NCBI GenBank assembly: GCA_010672585.1
Contig: JAAHGF010000003.1
Span: 504,719 to 568,718, forward strand
Source: Okeania sp. SIO1I7
GTDB taxonomy: Bacteria; Cyanobacteriota; Cyanobacteriia; Cyanobacteriales; Microcoleaceae
Direction: 5' to 3'
DNA: 64,000 nucleotides
The notes beneath the pieces were generated by a model. That model made no database searches. It saw only the letters and a list, made by a program, of their open reading frames with translations, and had not been told where the DNA came from. Positions 56,885 through 64,000 of this stretch are shown here, in pieces (the first letter of the stretch is position 1; every line of letters starts with the position of its first letter). The position numbers and the translations under genes are program-made.

Positions 56885-56919
56885 GTTTGCTTTCTAGTAT
56901 ATTAAAGGTCGATAATCTT

Positions 56920-57023
56920 ATACCATTTATCCATGAAGTTGCGCTTAATAAAAGATAACAGCTATTAGTAAAACTCAGGTTTGGGTAAGAATTATTAAGC
57001 GCATTGTTACAGAGAAATGGTAT
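56920..57023. mobile_element. MITE-like element, family F, in the divergent promoter region
   Basis: ATACCATTTATCCATGAAG (left) mirrors AGAGAAATGGTAT (right). An inner inverted pair GCGCTTAATAA / TTATTAAGCGC extends the palindrome. It begins 36 bp upstream of the KS-AT start and may influence its promoter. Confidence 0.65.
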
Positions 57024-57295
57024 TAATCATTTACTCAACGAGATTTCTAACTTAGACCTACCAACTTAACTTAAGATACAGTACTGTTTTGAATTGTCAG
57101 GTCTCGGCTAGTTTTCCGTATTTTTACGAACTAATTCTTGAATATCTACTTGATGCAACGTAAATCTTCGGATATATTAGTTAAAGATAACTAACATCAC
57201 TTACGTATTTTCCCTGTTATAAAGCATATATAGCATTTGTGTACGTTTTGACTAATAACTTAATTAAGAATTGTAAGATAAGCAAATCAACTTTT

Positions 57296-57310
57296 TGTCG
57301 ATTATCGACA
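57296..57310. promoter_or_regulatory. Palindromic operator candidate, site 1
   Basis: TGTCGATTATCGACA is a perfect 15-bp palindrome (7-bp arms around a central T), identical to site 2 at 57420. It lies in the spacer between the divergent PKS and STAND genes, 412 bp from the KS-AT start and 204 bp from the STAND start. Candidate binders are the STAND protein's own HTH and the TetR regulator at 61268. Confidence 0.6.
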
Positions 57311-57419
57311 GTGAAGATCGATAATTTTTTTGACTAATAATTTAAATCCTTCAAACTTACTGATAGTAGGCTATTTAGACAAAACTAATTGTAATTTCGA
57401 CAGAAATATTTTCAGCTTT

Positions 57420-57434
57420 TGTCGATTATCGACA
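57420..57434. promoter_or_regulatory. Palindromic operator candidate, site 2
   Basis: This is identical to site 1 (TGTCGATTATCGACA); its flanks extend the palindrome to TTGTCGATTATCGACAA (57419-57435). A half-site (TTTCGACAGAAA) lies at 57396. The site is 80 bp before the STAND start. Confidence 0.62.
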
Positions 57435-57513
57435 AGATTTAGCAACGACTGTGATAATAGACCTCTCCATAAATTAATATTTAGTAATATTTGAAAATGA
57501 ATAGAGATGTCTA

Positions 57514-60500
57514 ATGGCCAAAATCAATAGAAAATGTACTTATGTTCTCACAACAGCAGGAAAACAGAAAATTGATAAGCAATTTTCTAAATTATTTGGC
57601 GATCAATATAGCTATAATCAAATTAGTGATACAACTGGTTTGCACCGCACTACGATCAAAAAAATCATCAAAATGAATGAAGGAGTTACTTTAAGAAGTC
57701 TGGACAACTTTTTTAGTCATCTTTGCTTAGATTTAGAAAAATCTGATTATCAACAAAGCGAACAACATCAAAAAAGATCTCATCAAGACTGGGGAGATGC
57801 TCCCGATCTTCCGGCTTTTTTTGGCAGAGAAACAGAATTAGAAATCCTCAAAGAATGGATTATCAAAGACCGTTGCCGACTCATTGCTATTATCGGGATC
57901 GGTGGTATTGGCAAAACAGCAGTGTCGATCAAATTAGGCAAAGGTGGTATTGGTAAAACTGATTTATCCTTACATTTAGCACGAAATATTCAAGATGAAT
58001 TTGAATGTGTAATTTGGCGATCGCTCATTAATACGCCCCCCATTACAGAAATTATTACAGATTTTATTCAATTTATATCTCATCAACAAATAACTAATTT
58101 ACCAGAAAAAATATATCAGCAAATTTCTCTGTTACTTGACTATTTAAAAAAACATCGTTGTTTATTAATTTTAGATAATGTGGAGACAATTCTAGCACCA
58201 GGAGATGCTGCGGGAAAATATCAACCAGGATGTGAAGAGTATGGTCAACTTTTTGAAAAAATTGCCTCAGTACCTCATCAAAGTTGTTTGCTATTAACAA
58301 GTCGTGAAAAAATCAATAATATTGAGAGATTATCAGGAAAACGGAAGCCAGTTCGTTTTTTTGAATTAGCGGGTTTAAATTCTGTAGAAGGACGTGCAAT
58401 TTTTGATGAAATTGGTGATTTTGTAGCTACTGATGAGCAATGGCAACAATTAGTTAAACTTTATAATGGCAATCCTTTGGCATTAGAACTCGCAGCTCAT
58501 CATATTAAAGATTTTCCTGGAAATATCGCTGAATTTTTAGCACAGGGAAAGCCGATTTTTGCTAATATTTGCGAGTTATTAGATTGGCACTTTGAACGAT
58601 TTTCTAATTTTGAGAAAGAAATTTTATATTGGCTAGCAATTCATCGAGAGCCGATTTCCATAGCTGAATTAAAATCGGATATAGTTACAAAAATTGCCCA
58701 AGAAAGAATCTCAGAAACTCTGCATTATCTACAAATTAAGTTGCCTTTAGAAAAAAGTCAAGAGGGGAATTTTTTCACCCTTCAGCCAGTGCTAATAGAA
58801 TACATAACAGAAAAATTTATTGCCACAGTTTGCCAAGAAATCGAAACAGGGAAATTTCAACTTTTTAATCATCATGCTTTACTCATGGCTACAGGCAAAG
58901 ACTATATTAGAAATACTCAAATCAGAATTTTTATTGAACCTATTATTCAAAGACTAATTGATATTTTTCATAATCAAAAAAACCTCGAAAATTATTGCCA
59001 ATCTTTGCTAGAAGAACTCCGCAAAAATACACCACTTCAATCAGGGTATATAAGTGGAAATATTCTCAATTTATTCTGTCATTTGAATACCAACTTAATA
59101 GGCTACAACTTTTCTCATCTGACCATCAGACAAGCTTACCTCCAAGGAATTAACTTACACAATGTTAACTTTTCCTATTGCGACTTAACGCAATCTATTT
59201 TTACTCAATCTTTTGGTGGTATTCATTCCTTAGCATTTAGTCCTGATGGCAAACTACTAGCAGCAGGGGACTCCAATGGGTTAGTCCGTTTATTAAGAGT
59301 AGCAGATGGGCAACAGATGGCAACATTTCACAAACACGGATGGTGGGTTCTATCCATTGCTTATAGTCCCGATGGGGAAAAATTGATCAGCAGTAGTATT
59401 GACGGTACAATTAAGGTGTGGGATATCGCTACAGGTCAGTGTATTCAAAATTTAGAAGGACATACAAATTGGATTTTTTCTCTTACTTTTAGTCCGGATG
59501 CTAAAATAATTGCCAGTGGATGCAATGACGAAACTATAAAGCTTTGGGATGCTTCAACAGGTGAATGTCTTCAAACTTTAACAGATCATAACGGTTGGGT
59601 TTTGAGCGTTAGTTTTAGCCCTGATGGCAAAATTTTGGCAAGCGGGAGTGCCGATCACAATATCAAGCTTTGGAATGTTGAAACATTTAACTGTATTCGG
59701 ACTTTGACAGGCAGCGAAGATGGTGTCTGGTCAGTAGCTTTTACCCCAGATGGTGAAAAACTTGCCAGTTGTGGTTATGAAAGAATTATTCGCTTGTGGA
59801 ATGTGAAAACAGGAGAATGTTATCAGGAACTAGCAGGTCATCGAAAGGAAATCAAGGTGCTTGCTTTTAGTCCGGATGGTAAAACTTTAGCTAGTGCTTG
59901 TTTTGAACCTACTGTTAAATTCTGGAATGTTGAGACTGGAAAATGTCTGGCGACGGGAAAGGGTCATCAGACTGGAATTCGGACTCTGGCTTTTTGTTGC
60001 GATAACAAAACTGTGGCAACGGGAAATAATGACCAGGTGTTGAAACTCTGGGATGCTAAAACAGGGAAATGTGTAAAAACTTTCCAAGGTTATACCGATC
60101 AAGTTTGGTCAGTTGCTTTTAGTCCGGATGGTCAGAAAATTGCTAGCAGTCATTTGGATTATGTTGTCAGGATATGGGATGTGGAAACGGGAGAATGTTT
60201 GCAATATTTGAGAGGACATAAAGGTTTGATTTGGACGGTGGTTTTTAGTCCGGATGGTAAGAAAATTGCCAGTTGTAGCGATGATGAAACTATTATGGTT
60301 TGGGATGTTAATTCTGGTAGCTGCTGGAAATATTTACTATATCCCACTCAACAATATCAAGGGGGTATTTGGACGATTTCATTTAGTTCTTGCGGTCAGT
60401 TTCTAGCTAGTGGAGGTCAGGATTCAACGGTCAAAATTTGGGATATTGAAACTGGAGAGTGTAGGGTTTTATCAGGACACCAAGGTTGGATTTGGAGGGT

Positions 60501-61083
60501 TGTGTTTAGTCCTGATGCTCAAACCCTCGCTAGTGGTAGTGATGACCAAACTATCAAAATTTGGGATGCTTGTACTGGAAAATGTCTGAAGACTTTACGG
60601 GGACACAGCAATAACGTGAGGTCGATCGCTTTTAGTCCGGATGGTCAGTTTTTAGTAAGTGGCAGTGAGGATAGTACGTTAAAGCTTTGGGATGTGAGAA
60701 CGGGGTTATGTCTGAAAACGCTGCGGGGGCATAAATGTTTGGTTTGGCCTGTGAAATTTAGTGCCAATGGTAAATTGATTGTGAGTGGCGCTCAAAATGG
60801 TAGTTTGAAACTTTGGGATGCTTTTACTGGAGAATGTCTGAAGACTTTGGAAGGTAACAATAAACATATTTCATCAGTTGATTGTAGTTGGGATAATGAA
60901 ACGGTTATTAGTGGTAGTTTGGATGGAACAATTAAATTTTGGGATGTTAAGACTGGTGTTTGTTGGAGAATTTGGCGAGTGCCTAGACCTTATGAAGGTA
61001 TGAATATTACTGGAGTGAAAGGGTTAACTGAGGGTAACAAGGAAGTATTGAAAGCTTTGGGGGCAATAGAAGGTCTGAGTTGA
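57514..61083 (+). CDS. HTH-STAND (NB-ARC) regulator with 14 WD40 repeats
   Basis: The 1189-residue protein has an N-terminal helix-turn-helix (about 33-60; YNQISDTTGLHRTTIKKIIK), a STAND P-loop NTPase (about 100-420), a helical region, and 14 WD40 repeats (about 570-1160) of the (F)SPDGxxLASGS...(K)LWDxxTGxC type, enough for two seven-bladed propellers. The Walker A region is duplicated: GIGGIGKT (128-135) and GKGGIGKT (142-149). Domain order matches the cyanobacterial NB-ARC/WD40 signalling proteins. It is divergent from the PKS genes and is likely their regulator. The start at 57514 lacks a strong ribosome-binding site. Confidence 0.9.
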   Translation: MAKINRKCTYVLTTAGKQKIDKQFSKLFGDQYSYNQISDTTGLHRTTIKKIIKMNEGVTLRSLDNFFSHLCLDLEKSDYQQSEQHQKRSHQDWGDAPDLPAFFGRETELEILKEWIIKDRCRLIAIIGIGGIGKTAVSIKLGKGGIGKTDLSLHLARNIQDEFECVIWRSLINTPPITEIITDFIQFISHQQITNLPEKIYQQISLLLDYLKKHRCLLILDNVETILAPGDAAGKYQPGCEEYGQLFEKIASVPHQSCLLLTSREKINNIERLSGKRKPVRFFELAGLNSVEGRAIFDEIGDFVATDEQWQQLVKLYNGNPLALELAAHHIKDFPGNIAEFLAQGKPIFANICELLDWHFERFSNFEKEILYWLAIHREPISIAELKSDIVTKIAQERISETLHYLQIKLPLEKSQEGNFFTLQPVLIEYITEKFIATVCQEIETGKFQLFNHHALLMATGKDYIRNTQIRIFIEPIIQRLIDIFHNQKNLENYCQSLLEELRKNTPLQSGYISGNILNLFCHLNTNLIGYNFSHLTIRQAYLQGINLHNVNFSYCDLTQSIFTQSFGGIHSLAFSPDGKLLAAGDSNGLVRLLRVADGQQMATFHKHGWWVLSIAYSPDGEKLISSSIDGTIKVWDIATGQCIQNLEGHTNWIFSLTFSPDAKIIASGCNDETIKLWDASTGECLQTLTDHNGWVLSVSFSPDGKILASGSADHNIKLWNVETFNCIRTLTGSEDGVWSVAFTPDGEKLASCGYERIIRLWNVKTGECYQELAGHRKEIKVLAFSPDGKTLASACFEPTVKFWNVETGKCLATGKGHQTGIRTLAFCCDNKTVATGNNDQVLKLWDAKTGKCVKTFQGYTDQVWSVAFSPDGQKIASSHLDYVVRIWDVETGECLQYLRGHKGLIWTVVFSPDGKKIASCSDDETIMVWDVNSGSCWKYLLYPTQQYQGGIWTISFSSCGQFLASGGQDSTVKIWDIETGECRVLSGHQGWIWRVVFSPDAQTLASGSDDQTIKIWDACTGKCLKTLRGHSNNVRSIAFSPDGQFLVSGSEDSTLKLWDVRTGLCLKTLRGHKCLVWPVKFSANGKLIVSGAQNGSLKLWDAFTGECLKTLEGNNKHISSVDCSWDNETVISGSLDGTIKFWDVKTGVCWRIWRVPRPYEGMNITGVKGLTEGNKEVLKALGAIEGLS

Positions 61084-61267
61084 TTTATAGCAGAAGGAAG
61101 AAGGAAGAAGGAAGAAGTAGAGAAGGAAAAATATTGCGTTGTCTGATTTTTAAGCTTTTGATACTTCCGCGACCTTTGCTTCGACTGCTATATCAGGTAG
61201 CAAAAGCCGTCAAAATGGACCTCTCGGTGTTAGACTAAAATGTTGAGTAAATCATACATACGACTGA

Positions 61268-61891
61268 ATGAGCAAGAATTCAACTATTGACACAAAAGAG
61301 CAAATTCTCAATGCTGCCGAGAAACTTTTTGCTTCTCTTGGCTTTGCTGGAACTTCTCTAAGGGCCATAATTCGAGAGGCAGATGTAAATTTGGCTGCAG
61401 TCCATTATCATTTTGGTTCAAAAGAAGAATTATTTATTGCAGTAATTAGAAGAGTAGCGCAACCTATTGTCGAAGAACAAATGCGACAACTGGCAATTTT
61501 AGAAGACTCTGAAGACCTCCCTTCAGTGGCAGAAATTGTAGCAGCTGTAATTACCCCACCCCTACAAATAATTCAGGATAGCTCAGAACAATGTCTAATT
61601 CATGCCAAATTTATGGGCCGTTGTCGCACGGAACCCTATCCAATTCAGAGACTAGCGGAAGCAGAATTTAGTAGAACTCACCAAAGATTTCTAGATATGA
61701 TGCAGAAAGTGCTTCCACATCAATCTCCAATGGAATTAGAATGGAAACTCGATCTTGTGATAGCGATGTTGATCCGAGTTCTCAATCAAATTGAGCCATT
61801 AGAACCCCTTAATGAAAAAAGTTCTAGTGAGGAAATTGACGATCTTGTACAACGTCTTGTGACTTTTATAACTTTTGGAATTAGTGCTTAG
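61268..61891 (+). CDS. TetR-family transcriptional regulator
   Basis: The 207-residue product has a TetR HTH at about 10-56 (TKEQILNAAEKLFASLGFAG, then VNLAAVHYHFGSKEELF) and a divergent helical ligand domain. It resembles regulators of the AcrR/CerR type. Its ligand is unknown. It follows the STAND gene by 184 bp on the same strand, with a GAAGAAG repeat between, and could repress the neighbouring PKS or a transporter elsewhere. Its own upstream region has no copy of the TGTCGATTATCGACA palindrome. Confidence 0.92.
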   Translation: MSKNSTIDTKEQILNAAEKLFASLGFAGTSLRAIIREADVNLAAVHYHFGSKEELFIAVIRRVAQPIVEEQMRQLAILEDSEDLPSVAEIVAAVITPPLQIIQDSSEQCLIHAKFMGRCRTEPYPIQRLAEAEFSRTHQRFLDMMQKVLPHQSPMELEWKLDLVIAMLIRVLNQIEPLEPLNEKSSSEEIDDLVQRLVTFITFGISA

Positions 61892-61936
61892 GCAGTCTTC
61901 AACAATTAATAATTAATAATTAATAATTAATAATTA

Positions 61937-62236
61937 GGGCTTGCTGATTAATTATAAAAGTAACAATTAATAATTAATAATTAATAATTAATAATTAATA
62001 ATTAGGGCTTGCTGATTAATTATAAAAGTATTGATATATAAAGGCTTGAGCCTTTTTAGGTTCTAATTGCAGTACGCCTGTTTCAGTTGAAAACGCTCAT
62101 GCATGCTAGTATTTTGGGCTGACTATGGCAGAATAATCTTGGGACAAAACGCCCGCTCCTACCTCCTCGCTCATTCCCCGTTCCTCCAGTATAGCTGTCT
62201 CCTACAAAGAGCAAAAAGACTTTTTCGGCAAACACC
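61937..62236. mobile_element. MITE-like element, family B, with duplicated left end
   Basis: GGGCTTGCTGATTAATTATAAAAGTA occurs at 61937 and again at 62005, separated by a TAATTA ladder. The complete element continues from 62005 to about 62236 (GGCAAACACCTAATTA). Confidence 0.75.
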
Positions 62237-62245
62237 TAATTAACA

Positions 62246-62344
62246 ATTGCCTCTTCTTTTCAAGGAGAGGATTAACACAAAAGGGAAAATTAATTCATTG
62301 TTTCTCCTTTAAAGGAGAGGAATTTCACCTTAATTATTCGGTAA
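62246..62344. mobile_element. MITE-like element, family A
   Basis: It contains CTTTTCAAGGAGAGGATTAAC, TTTCTCCTTTAAAGGAGAGG and TTATTCGGTAA in family A order, and lies directly after the B element. A single family C end (TCATCCGGACATGGTATA) follows near 62428. Confidence 0.7.
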
Positions 62345-62471
62345 ATTCAAGATCGAACACTGGATAGGATCGAAAATTTGGGATATTTCTTCAACATTGA
62401 GAGCAGAACATTTTTATGATACTTAATCATCCGGACATGGTATAAAATCAACTTCAGGATACAATAATTAT

Positions 62472-62619
62472 GGCGTTGCTGATTCTGGGTATGATTTTGC
62501 CCCCCTAACCCCCCAAAATTGGGGGGAATAAAACTCTAAAAGTCCACCAAAATTGGTGGATTTAGGGGGCTTGACCAGAACCAAACAATCGCGCATTCAT
62601 ACTTCAATTCAGCAACGCC
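62472..62619. mobile_element. MITE-like element, family E
   Basis: GGCGTTGCTGATTCTGGGTATGA and the reversed CAATTCAGCAACGCC form terminal inverted repeats, with CCCCCCTAACCCCCCAAAATTGG inside. The flanks are TAATTAT and TAATTATT, which could be a target duplication. It lies 30 bp upstream of the phosphatase gene. Confidence 0.75.
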
Positions 62620-62649
62620 TAATTATTGTATTATTACAGTTTAAATGAA

Positions 62650-63414
62650 ATGACTGAACTGTTTACCTTAATATTTGATGTTGACGGAACTTTGGCAAAT
62701 ACAGAGCGAGATGGCCATAGAGTAGCTTTTAATCAGGCTTTTGCTACAGCGGGTTTAGACTGGGAATGGTCAGTTTCGCTCTACGGAGAATTGTTAGAAG
62801 TATCGGGTGGCAAAGAACGTATCAACTTTTATATTAGTCGGTATCAACCAGAGTTGAAATCATCTATTCCACTCCAGGAATTAGTTTATAATCTGCACGC
62901 CACGAAAACTCAATATTATCAAAGGTTATTAGCAACAGGAACTATTCCGTTGCGCTTGGGAGTAAAAAGATTATTAGCAGAGGCACGAAATCATAAAATA
63001 CGGTTAGCGATCGCCACTACTAGCACTTTAGAAAATGTCACTGTTTTATTAGAAAACACTTTGGGCAAGGAAAGTTTATCATGGTTTGAAATAATTGCAG
63101 CAGGAGACATAGTTCCACAAAAAAAACCTGCGCCAGATATTTATTATTATGTGTTAGAAAAAATGAATATTCAACCAGATAATTGTCTAGTCTTTGAAGA
63201 TTCAGATAATGGTTTAAAAGCTGCTTTAGCGGCAGGATTAAAAACAATTGTTACAGTGAATGATTATACGCACAATCAAGATTTTACTGGGGCATTTTTA
63301 GTTTTAAATAATTTAGGAGAACCAGATAAACCTTTTAATGTAATAGCTGGAAATGCTAAAGGTAGAACTTATGTAGATATGAATTTAATAGACGATATTA
63401 TCAACTTTAGGTAA
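62650..63414 (+). CDS. CbbY-like HAD-superfamily phosphatase
   Basis: From ATG at 62650 the product is 254 residues. HAD motifs are present: FDVDGTL (D10, D12), motif II threonine in IATTST (about residue 127), motif III lysine in KKPAPDIY (about 164), and motif IV VFEDSDNG (about 182). The cap domain (about 20-95) is the CbbY/Cby type. CbbY removes inhibitory sugar bisphosphates (xylulose 1,5-bisphosphate) made by Rubisco; that role here is inferred from the family. A TTG at 62626 is rejected. The stop is followed by a GAAGAAG repeat. Confidence 0.9.
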   Translation: MTELFTLIFDVDGTLANTERDGHRVAFNQAFATAGLDWEWSVSLYGELLEVSGGKERINFYISRYQPELKSSIPLQELVYNLHATKTQYYQRLLATGTIPLRLGVKRLLAEARNHKIRLAIATTSTLENVTVLLENTLGKESLSWFEIIAAGDIVPQKKPAPDIYYYVLEKMNIQPDNCLVFEDSDNGLKAALAAGLKTIVTVNDYTHNQDFTGAFLVLNNLGEPDKPFNVIAGNAKGRTYVDMNLIDDIINFR

Positions 63415-63452
63415 GGAAGAGGGAAGAAGGAAGAAGGAAGAAGGAAGAAGGC
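63413..63452. repeat. Heptanucleotide repeat at the stop codon
   Basis: (GGAAGAA)n begins at the phosphatase TAA and runs to about 63452; the next bases (AAAAAACTTAAATTTCC...GATATTCAC) match the string at 4567. Confidence 0.85.
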
Positions 63453-63589
63453 TTAAAAGCTAGAAAAAACTTAAATTTCCTTGTAGATATTCACGCTAAC
63501 TTTTATACAAACAGTACTAGCTAAGGGACATCTAAGTAGTATCTGTGGTACAATGAAATAAATTCTTATAGGTTATTTATTATTGAAAA

Positions 63590-63736
63590 ATGATTCTTAG
63601 CAATAGCCAAGTGTTAGCATTATTGGAGTTGAAAAAACTGCCCTCGACTGTCAGCTTTCAAAGACATGGGTTTGTGCTTGAAAGCGATAGTAGGCAACAG
63701 CAAGGACAGCAAAAGGGATGGCGAGTTTTGAAATAG
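63590..63736 (+). CDS. Small ORF of 48 residues, uncertain
   Basis: The frame runs from ATG to TAG and encodes MILSNSQVLALLELKKLPST, ending WRVLK. The composition is protein-like, but no ribosome-binding site or family is seen. It converges with the minus-strand small ORF that ends 8 bp beyond its stop codon. Confidence 0.25.
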   Translation: MILSNSQVLALLELKKLPSTVSFQRHGFVLESDSRQQQGQQKGWRVLK

Positions 63737-63743
63737 GAATTAG

Positions 63744-63860
63744 TTACTTCTTGCTCTTTGCCCGGAAAATCTTGATTAATCGACTGAGTATGGCATCAGC
63801 AGTTTTTTCCACAGCCCAAACTATCAAAGCACTGGTTACTAACATCAGAATCGTTTCCAT
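63744..63860 (-). CDS. Small single-TM protein (38 residues)
   Basis: The minus-strand ORF starts ATG after ACGAGG and encodes METILMLVTSALIVWAVEKT, then a basic C-terminus ending FRAKSKK. One membrane helix (residues 4-17) with a positively charged tail would place the C-terminus in the cytoplasm. It is too short for assignment, but has a credible ribosome-binding site and topology. Confidence 0.4.
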   Translation of the reverse strand: METILMLVTSALIVWAVEKTADAILSRLIKIFRAKSKK

Positions 63861-63913
63861 AACAACCTCGTTTTACAACTCTTCTAGAATCTCTTAAATC
63901 CTGTATGACTTGG

Positions 63914-63935
63914 GCAAATCATGAGTATGATTTGC
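63914..63935. promoter_or_regulatory. Palindrome next to a -10-like box
   Basis: GCAAATCAT and ATGATTTGC form a perfect 9-bp inverted repeat around GAGT, followed at once by TGTATAAT (a -10-like TATAAT at 63937-63942). The arrangement fits an operator overlapping a promoter for a gene that would start at 63979 (ATG, reading to the window edge). Confidence 0.35.
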
Positions 63936-63978
63936 TGTATAATTTACTGAAACTTAGTTTGTATAACTTGTGTTTGAT

Positions 63979-64000
63979 ATGGAACTAAGTAGTCTGCCGT
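63979..64000 (+). CDS. Possible gene start truncated by the window edge
   Basis: ATG at 63979 opens a frame reading MELSSLP to the last base. It lies 37 bp after the -10-like box. Too little is present to identify it. Confidence 0.2.

Overview
The window is AT-rich chromosomal DNA from a filamentous cyanobacterium. The support is the fraC-fraD-fraE filament-integrity operon, HIP1-type GCGATCGC octamers, a type-2 NADH dehydrogenase, an MscS channel with a cyclic-nucleotide domain, a zinc-ribbon Ser/Thr kinase with pentapeptide repeats, PEP-CTERM and SLH proteins, and very abundant short tandem repeats and MITEs. Large repeat-filled intergenic regions suggest an Oscillatoriales-type genome (Trichodesmium/Okeania/Lyngbya-like); the genus is an inference.

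Layout. 1-2.0 kb: a 314-bp tandem repeat that truncates a small gene, followed by a nucleotidyltransferase-fold gene. 2.1-9.7 kb: a membrane protein, moaA, rpsD, two small exported proteins and a double-domain corrinoid adenosyltransferase. 9.9-10.9 kb: fourteen 70-bp repeats with a hairpin. 11-14.4 kb: a gene whose 3' end is repeat DNA, then fraCDE. 15-17.2 kb: larE, a second tandem array (84-bp units with the same hairpin core) and a coiled-coil gene. 17.7-31 kb: methyltransferase, hisC, bCNG-type channel, SLH protein, GDPD, PEP-CTERM protein plus a relic, EamA transporter, M28 peptidase, caspase-like protease. 31.6-48.3 kb: WG-repeat lipoprotein, NDH-2, a 1406-residue hybrid histidine kinase, pheT, a Ser/Thr kinase and a pentapeptide-repeat protein.

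48.8-61.9 kb is the most distinctive region. Two minus-strand genes encode what reads as an enediyne-type iterative polyketide synthase split in two: KS-AT in one protein, then ACP-ACP-KR-DH-phosphopantetheinyl transferase with two fused hot-dog thioesterases in the other. The same helical motif (about 30 residues) lies at the C-terminus of the first and the N-terminus of the second. Divergently transcribed is an HTH-STAND-WD40 regulator with a duplicated Walker A motif, then a TetR regulator. Two identical 15-bp palindromes lie in the divergent promoter region. No enediyne accessory gene is visible in the window, so the product may be a polyene rather than an enediyne. The window ends with a CbbY-like phosphatase and small ORFs.

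Intergenic DNA is dominated by at least five dispersed element families, named A-E and F here, which often sit next to each other, nested, or directly at stop codons. No tRNA, rRNA, CRISPR array or intact transposase gene was found.
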